This document shows, piece after piece, positions 34,180 through 45,344 of a stretch of DNA of 64,000 nt. This stretch comes from Molanna angustata (Eukaryota; Arthropoda; Insecta; Trichoptera; Molannidae). The stretch is taken from contig OY754979.1 in assembly GCA_963576475.1 (NCBI GenBank), positions 25,057,034-25,121,033 of the forward strand, given 5' to 3'. The notes under the pieces were generated by a model, which was not told the origin of the DNA, searched no databases, and worked only from the letters and a program-made list of their open reading frames with translations. A program made the translations under genes and the position numbers. The first letter of the stretch is position 1. The number at the start of each line of letters is the position of its first letter.

Positions 34180-34346
34180 TGTTAAAAAGTGGCAATGAAC
34201 ACTAGTTTTAAAAAATGTTTTAGCGTAGATAAACTGCTCCCTGTCTACTTATCTCTGTGTGCCTAACTCTGTTCAATTTTGTTCAATGGTGTAAGACATA
34301 TGTAAAGTTACTGTAAAGGATTTCCACATAAATAAATACATACAAG
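34180..34346 (+). repeat. copia C 3' LTR (end uncertain)
   Basis: Starts TG just after the purine tract; contains AATAAATA near 34330. The end is guessed at ...ACATACA because the AT microsatellite begins a few bases later. No partner LTR. Confidence 0.45.
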
Positions 34347-34348
34347 AT

Positions 34349-35096
<748 letters not shown>

Positions 35097-35316
35097 GTCT
35101 TTTAATATATATAAATGATATTACAACAATTTTCATTGTAAATTTTTAACAGACGTTCATCTGCATCAGACTTCAACCAACTTTTCGTATACATTGATAA
35201 AATGGCTGGGAAAGATAACCACTCTACTGTAAATAGTTTCGAATGTGATGAATGTAGATGTCGATATAAACATGAAAAAAATTTAAACGCGCATAGAAGA
35301 AATATTCATGGTATAA

Positions 35317-36924
35317 TAATAATAATAAGGACAATTTATAAAGCGCCGTTTAGTGACAACCGTGGTCACCTCAAGGGCGCTTTCAGTTTGCAAAAAATAA
35401 TTTAAAATTAGTCCTATAGCTAACACATTGAAAATGGTGAAACATAAAACTTAAAAAAATACAATAAGTTAAAATTAAGTTAAAATTAGTCCTATAGCTA
35501 ACACATTGAAAATGGTGAAATATAAAACTTAAAAAAAATACCTAGAAATCACAAATTAATCTTGTTACATAATCCAGATGAAATTAATTATAAAAAATAG
35601 TCGATTCAAAGTAAACTGGCATAATATTATTGAACGGATGAAGGACAATCTGGATACGACTTGCGGAAAAGATGAGTTTTTAATTTCTTCTTGAATTCAT
35701 TGATATTTTCGGTACATCTTATATTCATTGGAAGATTGTTCCATGACTTTGGTCCAGAAATGCCAAAAGATCGATATAGGTATTTTGGCTTATTTGTGAG
35801 ATTGGTTTCTACTAGTTTTTTATTGGATTGGGTCATTGATCTTAGCGTACTTTGTTTATTGTTAGGTGAAAATGGAACACAAAGTTCCGATATATATTCC
35901 GGGGCCATGCTATTGAGTGCTTTAAAGACAAGGAGACATGTTTTAAATTCTATACGTTCTGGGCTCTTCAGCCAATGAAGTTTGTGAAGTGTTGGTGAGA
36001 TATGCGAGAAACGATCAATCTGGTAAATATAACGGGCTGCTGCATTGAGGATGAGTTGTATTCTATGGATTTGGTATTGCGGTAGGTGTGCTAATATGGC
36101 GTTACAATAATCTACATGGGAAACTATTAAAGAATTTATAAGGACCTTAGTAGCATTTGTCGAGAGACACCTTCGAATAGGTCTAAGTTGTCTGAGAAAG
36201 TAACAACTTTGTCTGACTATGGAACAAATGTGTTTATACATAGAGAGTGCACTGTCGATATGTATACCAAGAAATTTTACGCAGTTAGAAGGAGTAATTT
36301 CGACATTTTGAATTACAATGGGGTCATTATTTATGTATTGTTGCCTGCGAGGTGAGGCAAGCCAAAGGAACTTAGTTTTTGTTGGGTTCAGTTTTAGCTT
36401 GTTCTTACACATCCAGGTGGATATCTGATTTATGCATGTGGATACCTCGTGTGTTAAATGATATTTAAATTCAGGTGAACAGGACTTGAACAGTATGCGG
36501 TCATCTGCATAGGCATGTGTGTTGAAACCAAGATTTTGAACAAGATTTTCCAACTGATTGGTATATAAATTAAAGAGAATTGGTCCAAGTACAGAACCTT
36601 GTGGGACCCCGTACAAGGAGGTAATATTATTTGTGGTACTATCTTTAAATACAACTTTGTATTTACGGTCTACTAAGTAGGAAGATAGCCATGCAATGCA
36701 GTCATTACCCAAGCCAAATTCATGTCTAAGTTTAGAAAAGAGAATATTATGGTCTACAGTATCGAAAGCAGCGCTCATGTCTAAAAATGAAATTAGGGTA
36801 ATCTTACCTGATTCAGCTTGAATGATTAAGTCAGACAAAATTCTTACTGTGGCCGTTTCCGTAGAGTGGAATTTTCTATAGGCAGATTGATTTCTGGCCA
36901 GAAACTTATCAGAATCCAAGAAGT
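35317..36924 (-). mobile_element. LINE (CR1/L2-like) inserted in a MULE exon, 8-bp TSD
   Basis: TGGTATAA occurs at 35309-35316 and 36925-36932. Removing the LINE and one copy of this repeat restores an uninterrupted zinc-finger frame across the site. The LINE is 5'-truncated (1.6 kb), with its 3' end at left: a (TTA)n tail and a 3' UTR holding two copies of a ~66-bp unit (35406-35471 and 35482-35547) built on TAGTCCTATAGCTAACACAT. Confidence 0.88.
35627..36919 (-). CDS. CR1/L2-like LINE reverse transcriptase, C-terminal two-thirds, open
   Basis: 430 residues without a break. Motifs in order: RNQSAYRKFHSTETA, SFLDMSAAFDTVDHNIL, GVPQGSVLGPILFNLYT, the catalytic THAYADDRILF, LKLNPTKTKFLW and VKFLGIHIDSALSM. 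It continues through the conserved tail (INSLIVSHVDYCNAILAHLP, LHKLHWLKSPERIEFKT, FGISGPKSWNNLP, FKKKLKTHLFRKSY). The N-terminal endonuclease is absent through 5' truncation at 36924, and the few codons upstream of 36919 are out of frame. RT catalytic residues are complete, but the copy cannot initiate by itself. Confidence 0.88.
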   Translation of the reverse strand: MDSDKFLARNQSAYRKFHSTETATVRILSDLIIQAESGKITLISFLDMSAAFDTVDHNILFSKLRHEFGLGNDCIAWLSSYLVDRKYKVVFKDSTTNNITSLYGVPQGSVLGPILFNLYTNQLENLVQNLGFNTHAYADDRILFKSCSPEFKYHLTHEVSTCINQISTWMCKNKLKLNPTKTKFLWLASPRRQQYINNDPIVIQNVEITPSNCVKFLGIHIDSALSMYKHICSIVRQSCYFLRQLRPIRRCLSTNATKVLINSLIVSHVDYCNAILAHLPQYQIHRIQLILNAAARYIYQIDRFSHISPTLHKLHWLKSPERIEFKTCLLVFKALNSMAPEYISELCVPFSPNNKQSTLRSMTQSNKKLVETNLTNKPKYLYRSFGISGPKSWNNLPMNIRCTENINEFKKKLKTHLFRKSYPDCPSSVQ

Positions 36925-37699
36925 TGGTATAACCACTGCTTGTAAAATAAATCCAGTTACTAAACAGGTAGAATGTAATCTTTGTAAATGTGTTTTTTCT
37001 ACTAAATCATCGTTATTAAAACACAGAAAAAACGTACATAATACATCCAAAACCCGCAATTGTAGAATAAAGTGCTCAGAATGTTCTAAACATTTAGTTT
37101 CCTATAAAAGGTTGAGAGAACATTTTGTAAAAGAACATGAAAAGGAATTTCATATTGAAAAACTGACATTGAAATGCAATGAAGGTAAACTCAGACTTTA
37201 TTTATTATTTAAATTGATAATAGATTACATATTCTTAGAGAAATTGTAGCATTGAATGTATTTTTGATTACTTGACAAAATTGTTAATTTTTAGATTTTC
37301 TAGAGTGGAAGGAAAACTATGAGAGGAAGAATTTTTATTCTTATGTGTTGGATACTTCTTCTAAGAAATGTACATCTAATACAGTCAAATATTACTATCA
37401 CTGCCATAGATCTAATTCTTATAAAGGGCGAGGAAGTAATCAACGATCTATAAAAAATATAGGAACAAACAAAATTGGAGCAGCTTGCCCATCTACAATT
37501 GAAGTGGTGGTTAAAGACGGCACATATTGTGTTACGTTATTTAGCACTCACATAGGACATGAAGCTGAAATTGGCAGAATAACTCTCCAAGCAAACGATA
37601 GAGCTAAACTTGCAGGTAATCACCAGAATGCATCTTTTTGATAATGTATTCATTCCTTTATTTTTATCATTGTGCATCAATGAAAGTGGTTTGGGCATG

Positions 37700-39390
37700 A
37701 TGAGAGAATGATTGATAAAAGTGACTGTGGCCAACAGGAAGGGTCTCAGAAAATGGATGTATGGTTATAGACGAGGAAAATGTCAAGGAAAGATGGAAGG
37801 AATACTTTAAAGAGTTATATGAAAGTACGCAGTATGACAGTGTGACGTACGAAAGAGTACCAATAAATGAAATTGAGAATGACAGAAAAAATTTCAATAG
37901 AAGAAGTTAGAGAAGCAGTGAAGCATGCACGTACATGAAAGGCTGCGGGATTTGATTGCATACCAACTGAATTTATTAAATATGGTGGCGAAAAGACGAT
38001 AGAATGGTGTCATTGCCTCTTCAACAAATGTCGGTAGGACATACTTCATCAGATTGGAGGAACGCAGTTATTGTGCCCCTTTTAAGAAAGATTAGAAATT
38101 AGATTGCAAAAACTACCGAGCTATCAGTCTGAAGAGTTCAGTTGGAAAACTGTATGCTAGGATTCTGGACCAAAAGTTGAGAAAGGCTACAACAAGCAGG
38201 GTATGGGATGCACAAGGAGCATTTGTTGGAGGTAGAGGATGCACTTACCAAATTATTTACCTTTGAATGGCTACTGAAAAGGTTTTAGCTTAAAACCAGA
38301 AGCTTCTCTGTGCCTTTATAGACCCGGAAAAGGCCTACGACAAAGTAGACCGTGAAAAACTTTGGAAGGTTCTATCAGTGTCAGTGTATGGAGCGGAGAC
38401 CAGGTTAATAAAAGGCAATATCGTCTCTCTATGAAGGAAGCCAAGCCTGTGTGAGGATTGAAAAATCTGACAGGATGGTTCTTCATAAATAAGGGAGTAA
38501 AACAAGATTGCGTATTATCACCGTGGCTCTTTAATCTATACATTGACTACTGAGTGAGAGCACTAAAGAATGAGAAAATTGGGCTGAAACTGGAAGGTGT
38601 GACTGTATGTGACCTTGTGTATGCAGATGACGAAGTATTAATAGCAGAGTGTGTGAAAGACTTGGAATGTTTGGTTAAAATAGTATTCGATGGATGCATG
38701 CAAAATGGACTGAGAATGAATGCAACTAAATCGAAAGTGATGGTTTTTGAGAAGAGCCAAAAACGAACAAAATGCGAGATACGAGTGGAGAATGTAGAAT
38801 TAGAACAAGTGGATGAGTATTTATATTTAGGAAGTATATTTCAGCGTAATGGAAGACTGGAAAAGGATATTGAAAGAAAGATAACGGCAGGCAACAAAGT
38901 GAATGGTCCATTAAGATCTGTAATGAACGACCCTGTTATTTTGAGTCAAGCAAAGCTCGCAGTACACAATGGCATCGTTGTACCGACTCTAATGTATGGT
39001 AGTGAGACATGGACATGGCAGAAGACGCATGAAAGTAGAATTAGCGCGGTTGAAATGAGGTCCCTAAGACGAATGTGTGGTAAAAAATGTATGATAGAAT
39101 AAGAAATGAGGATATTACATGAGAATGTATGATTCGAAAGAGATATTGTGAGTGAGATGAAAATAAATGTCTTAAGGTGGTTTGGCCACTTAGAAAGAAT
39201 GAATGATGATCGACTGACGAAAAAAGTATATAAGGCTGATAAAAGAGGAACGAAAGGTAGACGTCGACCAAGGAAAAGTTGGCACGATTACATTAACGTT
39301 GGCACGACGGGTTGCTGGAGGTGGATAGAGAGCTGTGGAGGTCTCATGAGGAGGCCTATGTCCATTACTGGATGAAGGAGGGCTGACGTA
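37700..39390 (+). mobile_element. decayed LINE, same family as 30500-32460 with a foreign 3' tail
   Basis: Sits in the MULE intron after 37615. The body matches the 30.5-32.4 kb LINE in protein order. At about 39295 it switches to a different C-terminal tail (LEVDRELWRSHEEAYVHYW), the kind seen at 5332-5430. The 5' boundary is approximate. Confidence 0.7.
37740..39390 (+). pseudogene. LINE RT, many frameshifts
   Basis: Pieces readable in shifting frames: VIDEENVKERWKEYFKELY (near 37765), a region equivalent to GCDCIPTEFIKYGGEKT (near 37950), CAFIDPEKAYDKV (near 38310), then the longest piece 38554-39102 with LVYADDEVLIAECVKDLE (catalytic YADD) and SETWTWQKTHESRISAVEM. The last is 39148-39294 with LRWFGHLERMNDDRLTKK. 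It is older and more damaged than the related copy at 30500. Confidence 0.75.
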
Positions 39391-39482
39391 GAATAATACA
39401 AGTTAATAACCTATTAATAAATCTATGTTGATGTAAAATGGTATAATTAACAAACACAAAAATAAATATAATTAAACTGTTT

Positions 39483-39638
39483 AAATTATAAATGAATTTG
39501 GTATGGTAAAATAAAAACCAAAGTTTTCTGTTCTACTACTTTAATGACACTGACTAGTTTCGGTCATACAGTGACCATTTTCAAGTAGAACTGAAAACTT
39601 TGGTATTTATTTTACCATACCAAATTCATTTATAATTT
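39483..39638. mobile_element. short hairpin MITE, TIRs about 55 bp
   Basis: Left AAATTATAAATGAATTTGG...AAAGTTTTCTGTTCTACT is closely mirrored by the right AGTAGAACTGAAAACTTTGG...CCAAATTCATTTATAATTT. The ~45-bp loop contains AGTTTCGGTCATACAGTGAC. Total 156 bp, so the RNA or single strand would fold almost end to end. Non-autonomous; superfamily unknown. Confidence 0.85.
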
Positions 39639-39731
39639 GAAATGGAGTTCTACCAAGAATTGTCCGTAGAAAAGTTAAAAAAAGTAAACTGTTTAAGAAA
39701 ATTCTTGATTATTCTAATCATTTGATATTCA

Positions 39732-41000
39732 GGTTTGAAAAAATTTTTGCTCTTCTTTGCAAACGCATTTATGTCTGATGATTTTCCAGCTTTTTATAAT
39801 GCTTGGTGTGAAGTAATGGGGCCCATTCCAAACCGCTTCCTTTGTTCGTGGCGCATTCAAAGGAACTGGTTCCAGAACCTAAATAAAATTTCTGTGATGT
39901 CTAAAAAATCATTGATTTATAAAACTTTGAAGGAGAAACAAATATAGAAGTTTTTACAAAGAGAAACAAATATAGAAGTTTTTACAACAGGCTTAGAAAA
40001 AACTTTAAAACAGCTGTTGGAAGATGAAGACACTCTGGAATTTGGGAAATATTTCAAAAAAACATATGTTTCAAGAGCTGAAATGTGGGCTTATTGTCAT
40101 CGTAAATATATTGGAATAAACACCAATATGTATTTGGAGTCCCTGCACAAGAGAATCAAATATCTGTACTTAGAAGGGAAGAAATGCAAACGCTTAGATA
40201 AGTCAATAAATGCTCTTCTGGGACTCGTACGTGACAAAACATTTGAAACGATAATAAGACTGTCAAAAAATAAATTATCTGACAAAAGTATTAAGATAAG
40301 GGAAAGTCACAAAAGCAGCGGACACATAACAGAGGCAATGGTAAATAAAATTGATGAGGGTAAATGGCTTGTTGCTAGTTCCAGTCTCAGTAACACAAAT
40401 TATTTAGTAGAGAAATGTACTTCAGAGAGAACATGCCATTATGTAAACTGTAATTTAAAATGTATTCCATGTACCATTTGTATTCATTCATTTAAATGTA
40501 GTTGCATAAATAATGTGATTCAGCTAAATATTTGCAAACACATACATGCATGTGCTCGTTTATGTATTCAGAGTAATACTGAAGATGTGCAGCAAATTGA
40601 CTCAAAACAATGTAAAGATATCATACAACTTTTGCCTTGTGAAAATAAGACAATGCATTCTAATACTTTGAATGAGATAAATACTAAATGTGATCTTATT
40701 GTTGGGTTAAGCCAAAGGGCAAATATTAGTGACAAAAGTACCCAAGTAGTTTTTGATTATTTGAACAAAGCCATTGATGAATTAAATGAGGGCGAAGTAA
40801 ATTTTAAAAACAGTGAGAATGTGAACACTAAAAAATGCATAGAAAAGCAAGTAAAGTTCACAGCAAAAAAAAAGCATAACAAATCAACTCAAGAAATTCC
40901 TTCAGTTGTGGAAGCCCAAATAATACGAAAAAGTTTTATTGTGAATGAGAAAAATGTTCTTAATGTTCACCAGAGTTTTGACCATACATATTTTAAATAA
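39732..41000 (+). pseudogene. MULE-type transposase, C-terminal exon with SWIM zinc finger
   Basis: Begins after a good acceptor (TTTGATATTCAG, 39720-39731). It reads FLLFFANAFMSDDFPAFYN then AWCEVMGPIPNRFLCSW, the end of a MULE catalytic fold. A stop follows at 39945-39947, caused by a tandem duplication of about 27 bp (GAAACAAATATAGAAG twice) that disrupts the frame. The frame resumes through 40017 (EDEDTLEFGKYFKKT, WAYCHRKYIGINTNMYLES). Near 40440-40555 is a cysteine-rich run with a SWIM-type CxC...CxH (FKCSCINNVIQLNICKHIH). The end (to TAA about 41000) is lysine-rich without recognised domain. The N-terminal partner is at 35202-37615. Confidence 0.72.
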
Positions 41001-41182
41001 TCTTGCAATATTCTGTAATACAATGAGTAACTTATTATTCATCATTATCTAGAAAGACTTTATGAATGGTGTGAATTGAATAAGTTACCGCTTAAAATGT
41101 CAAATAATCACTTTCTTCAATATAAAAAATAAGATCACCTTTCAATATTCTATAAACAATATAATATTAACTAGGGTGTCCA

Positions 41183-41528
41183 GTGTCCAGTGTATCTGAC
41201 TTGGATGTAATCTTTGATAAGCGACTAACCTTTGTCATGCATATAAATGATAGATGTCGTAAGGCTTTGAAGATGTTGGGCTTTGTTCTGCGAACCTCTA
41301 AGAATTTTAAATCTTTGTTAGCTGTAAAACATCTCTATTGTTCTTTAAATCGTAGTCAATTGGAATATAACTCGACAGTTTGGTCACCGCATTAAAATAT
41401 TCATTCTAATACATTGGAAAATATTCAGCAGAAACTGTTACGTTATATTTATTTCAGGCTTGGCATATCCTTGTATGTGTATGACATTAACTATGATTTC
41501 CTTAGAAACTCATTCAGTCTGCCTACTA
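41183..41528 (+). pseudogene. LINE RT C-terminal fragment
   Basis: Reads SDLDVIFDKRLTFVMHIND, KMLGFVLRTSKNF and LEYNSTVWSPH, then after a stop LENIQQKLLRYIYFRLG: the post-catalytic region of Jockey-type LINE RT. It reaches up to the inverted-repeat arm that begins at 41529; LINE-like character fades there, so the arm may have inserted into or replaced the LINE end. Confidence 0.7.
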
Positions 41529-42554
41529 TATGGTTGGATGGAAGATATCGCCAACAAGCAATAAACCTCCCATTGTACATTTATTGTGTACATAAATTTA
41601 TTGTAAAATATCTAACTGATAGTTTTCAAAATAAGTTATTCAATAAATTGATGTTTCAATTTGGGATATTCCACCCTTCATCCATATTTCTGATCTCTTG
41701 CTATATTTGATTGATCACTATAATATAAAAGTGATTTTAATCACTATATTATATTTTTCTATGACAAAAACTTTATTATTTTAAAGACTACGCTGCTGAA
41801 AATTCAATAAAAATTAATTAAACTACTTGTAAGTTTTCCAGTTACAATGTTACTATAATAATTCTTCTTCGTGCCTCTGTTGTTGGGTACTTCCGTCTTA
41901 CTATAATTATATTATATCATCAAGGTATTAAGATGATATTATAGCAATTTAAATTTATAGATAAACGAAAATGTTTGCGTCAAGAGGAGGTTGCGGCCTC
42001 CATATATAAATGCCATTGAAAGGAATGGGCTGCCCAAGGAAAGGTCTGTTCGTCGTACCTGATCTTATTTTTGCGCTGCCTCAAGATATATTTTCATAAT
42101 ATTATATAGCCTATACTATTATCAAGTTAATGAAGAAAATATTGGTGAAAGTCTGATTTCAATAAAATAAACAGTTTTTGATATAAAATCACTGAAATTG
42201 TAATTAACCTACATGATCAACATAATTTTAATATAAATGATTATGTAAAACGGCTAATATTCTTTTCAAAATATATTTAAACACTTCATTTATATTTATT
42301 TACAAAAGTTTGATGTACACAATAGTTTTTTTATTAAAAAAAATAAACAAAAAACAACTCGTATTATAGAAATACCTACATTTATACATAAATCAACGAT
42401 GTTTTAGTATTATCATTCACTGGCTGTCACACTGGCTGTCAGAACTTTTGAAGTATGTGCACTTTCTAGGGATCTAGCTATGACATCTATGGATTTTAAA
42501 GAAATGTATTTTTTCTATGGTAGCCATTGGTTTTACTGTCCCGAGACACTCGTC
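41529..42554 (-). repeat. right arm of the ~1-kb inverted repeat
   Basis: Reverse complement of 27811-28823 with few differences, one being an extra ~12 bp at about 42420-42440 (CTGGCTGTCA repeated). Outer ends of both arms coincide (GACGAGTGTCTCGG). It lies about 530 bases past the end of the MULE C-terminal exon. Confidence 0.92.
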
Positions 42555-43420
42555 AATAGGCGTGATGACAGTAAGAAAAAATCATTGAAATTATGATTAT
42601 ATAAAATAAAATATGTTATAAAGATTTGAAAAAATATATTTATTTTCATTTTAAAAGAGCGAATAATATTAATATTATTAAAATAAAAATACAAAATATG
42701 TTTGTCCGCCATTTTATGTGAAACACCAATCAGGGCGCATGACGTCACCATATTGTTACTGTCAATTGTGTTTGTTACTGTCAACTGTAGTGTTGTTCGA
42801 AATGGCTATTTTTTTCATAACAAGCTATATGGAATATGCTGCTTATTTTTAACATGCTATTTTTATTTATTGATTTATTTGGTTTATTTGGGACAATAAA
42901 CCAAATAATATCGCTATCCGCTCTATTGAATCGTTGACGCATCTGTTATAACACGCACCGAGTATTGTAACGTGGTGAAGAATATTTAACGTTTCAGAAA
43001 TAAATAACTTGGTGGCTTTCATTGCTTGATTATAAAATAAAATGATGTTATTATATTGTTTGTGGGAGTTGTACAGTGTTACATGAGGTTGAAATGGAAA
43101 TACACAATGTATTATGATGAATCTAATATACATATGGGATAATTGTTATGATTCATATACATATTATGATTAATATATTAAAAAAAAAGAATGTTATGTA
43201 ATAGGTGTGATGACTGTAAGAAAAAAATCATTGAAATGATTTTAAAAAATAAAATAGGTTATAAAGATTTAAAAAATGTACTTATTTTCATTTTGAAGGA
43301 GTGAATAATAATATTATAAATATAAAAATACAAAATGTGTTAGTCCGCCATTTTATGAGAAAAAACAATCAGAGCGCACGACGTCATAGTATGGTCGCGT
43401 CAATTCTTCTGACAGTCTTC
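42555..43420 (+). repeat. pair of ~215-bp direct repeats
   Basis: 42555-42780 (AATAGGCGTGATGACAGTAAG...) recurs at about 43200-43420 (AATAGGTGTGATGACTGTAAG...) at perhaps 80-85% identity. Both contain TCCGCCATTTTATG and a (G/C)GCGCA(T/C)GACGTCA block. The 420 bases between have no clear content. Copy 1 starts exactly where the right inverted-repeat arm ends. Confidence 0.7.
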
Positions 43421-43612
43421 AATACAATATACGCATTAATTGTCGGTCTGGACAATGTTTATTTTGGTGTTATCGATATATTAATATTTTAATTAGGTAC
43501 TTAAAACTAAAACAAAACAATAAAATAGCAATGGAACAAGGATTCATCAAAGCAAATAGTTTCAATTTACCTAGATACTCGCCTACCTATCGGGGGATAC
43601 TATGGGCCGGTA

Positions 43613-44192
43613 TTACAGTGTCAGTTTAAGAGCTAAACTCAAGTTTTACAAACATATAGCGTATTACAGTGTCCGTTTAGGCCTAATCTTCCCTCAAATA
43701 TGTCACTAAAACGACAAATATTTAACTCAACGTTTCTGGCAGATTAAGTACTTAACTGTGAGTCAACTGTCATTTGCTAGGCAACTCGTGTAGTTTCAGT
43801 TTCTATCACTAGAGGCGTTAGGCAACGTGTGTAGTTTCAGTGTTGTATCACTAAAGGCGTTAGTTGTATCGACGGTGGCGCCACACAACAAAACAAACTG
43901 ACAGCCGTATTGAACATGGGCATTTAAAAGCATTATTTTGGTGAAAAAATTAAATTTACCATGTTGGATAGTAAAACGTAGCGTCCCGTTTTGTATTTCG
44001 TATTATTTGAGGTTATTTAAATTTGACAGATAATAACCACAGAAAAAGTGAAATATGTCTATAATTGAAGATTTAGTAACTGACATGTCATATTGCACTA
44101 TAATACGGAAATGGATTCAATCTCCTCTTAACATTAATCTTGAGTTTAACAAACTCAATGAGTTGAGGGCCGACTGTAATATCGGGCCTAAG
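43613..44192. mobile_element. possible MITE with imperfect TIRs
   Basis: GGGCCGGTATTACAGT on the left and ACTGTAATATCGGGCC on the right face each other. Inside, AGCTAAACTCAAG (left) opposes CTTGAGTTTAAC (right). About 580 bp with no coding. TSD not clear (perhaps TA). Confidence 0.5.
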
Positions 44193-45120
44193 TTTATTGT
44201 ATTTTGTATGTAACTTAGTTCTTATTGAATAAATAAATAAATAATGAACGCTCGCAACGTATGGTAAACTAATTTAGTTTTAGTATTCTACAATTTTGTC
44301 ACGCGATGGTGAGCTGACGAACGTTCGACACGTTATGATGCTGGTCACTGCCAAACTAAACTACCAAGCTATATTTTTTTCATGCAATGAAGCGATTTGC
44401 GAAACGACGGCGATTACGCGAAGCATGCGTTTTAAAATATCGTTACAATTTTAGCAGCATACGAATTATTACATAGCGCTCGTTATTTGTATTGTGTTCA
44501 TAACAAGCTATATTTATCTGCTTTCGTTATTTTTAGCAACAGCAGCTATAGTAGTCATTTCTTCTGCCTGTCTTACCTAGAATGGAACTTTTGATGGTCG
44601 GATATTTCTTTGCGTTGAACAAAGACAATCATCATCAGAATTTCGAAACGTAAAAACTTAATAATAAGTACATATAAGTACTTTATTTATCTGTAATTTA
44701 AATACAACTTACATCTCGAAAATCGATAAAATATGCTCCTTCTTCTCTCTACATTATGTGTTCATAAGCTAAAAACATACGCGGGAAACGTATGATGGCC
44801 TTTGACGTTTGGACATTAATGAAGTTCTTTATATGCTTATTGCCTAAATAATGGTAAATATTATATTACTGAGAGCTAAACGTGGAGGAACAAATACTGT
44901 ACTTCATTGTAAACACGTACTTAATAAAAGCACTTGTGTCTCGCCGCGCGAAATTTAATCACTTATTTCTCTTTTTTTTTGCGTGGGACGAAAACAAATA
45001 CCTCAGTAGGTGTTTTTTTCGTCGTGTTTGTACATTTAGGGACCGCACAACACTTATGCACTTTTGAATTGATTATAAATACACAAATCGTCTTAGAATA
45101 CATATAGTACATTGACATCT
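44193..45120. other. mixed intergenic DNA, nothing recognised
   Basis: Includes a (TAAA)n run at 44228-44245 that could be the tail of an unrecognised SINE or LINE. No gene supported. Confidence 0.45.
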
Positions 45121-45300
45121 GAAGAGAAGGAGGAGAATATACTCGTCCCACGTTGGGACGCGAAATTGATATCTAGAGAAGGCGGAGAAAAATACTAGTC
45201 CCACGTTGGGACGCGAGATTGATATAAGGAGGCTGGGAAGAAATACATTAGTCCCATGTTGGGACACGAAATTGATAACTAAAGAGGCTGAAAAAAAAAT
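45121..45300. repeat. 55-bp tandem repeat built on a GTCCCACGTTGGGAC palindrome
   Basis: Three units, each with GTCCCA(C/T)GTTGGGAC followed by (G)CGA(A/G)ATTGATA and a GA-rich half. The 15-bp core is nearly self-complementary. Confidence 0.85.
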
Positions 45301-45344
45301 AAACATTTAACTCTACCCCTGAAAATAAAAATCTAATAAAACAT

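Larger units (their letters stand above)
33055..34346 (+). mobile_element. Ty1/copia element C, 5'-truncated
   Basis: Starts within RT and runs through RNase H to a purine tract (GAAGAGGGG, 34168-34176) and an LTR-like TGTTAAAAAGTGGC at 34180. Different from copia A and B in sequence. The LTR end merges with a long microsatellite. Confidence 0.8.
35202..37615 (+). pseudogene. MULE-type transposase gene, N-terminal exons (C2H2 fingers + FLYWCH-like domain)
   Basis: ATG 35202 (MAGKDNHSTVN). Exon 1 is interrupted by a LINE (35317-36924) and resumes in the same frame. It encodes three C2H2 fingers, each CX2CX12HX4H: at FECDECRCR, VECNLCKCVF and IKCSECSKH. It ends at 37184 (GAAG|GTAAAC), with a 110-bp intron to TTTTTAG at 37294. 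Exon 2 (37295-37615) starts EDFLEWKENYERKNFYSYV and continues with YYYHCHRSNSYKG, NKIGAACPSTIEVVV and STHIGHEAEIGR, a FLYWCH/FAR1-like DNA-binding pattern. It ends at GCAG|GTAATC. Both introns keep GT/AG. This N-terminal layout is what I recall for insect Mutator-like transposases. The next exons with most of the catalytic DDE fold are missing. Confidence 0.7.

Noticed and set aside
37310..37897. Minus-strand frames near 37537-37897
   Set aside because: Antisense to the MULE exon and LINE sequence, low complexity.
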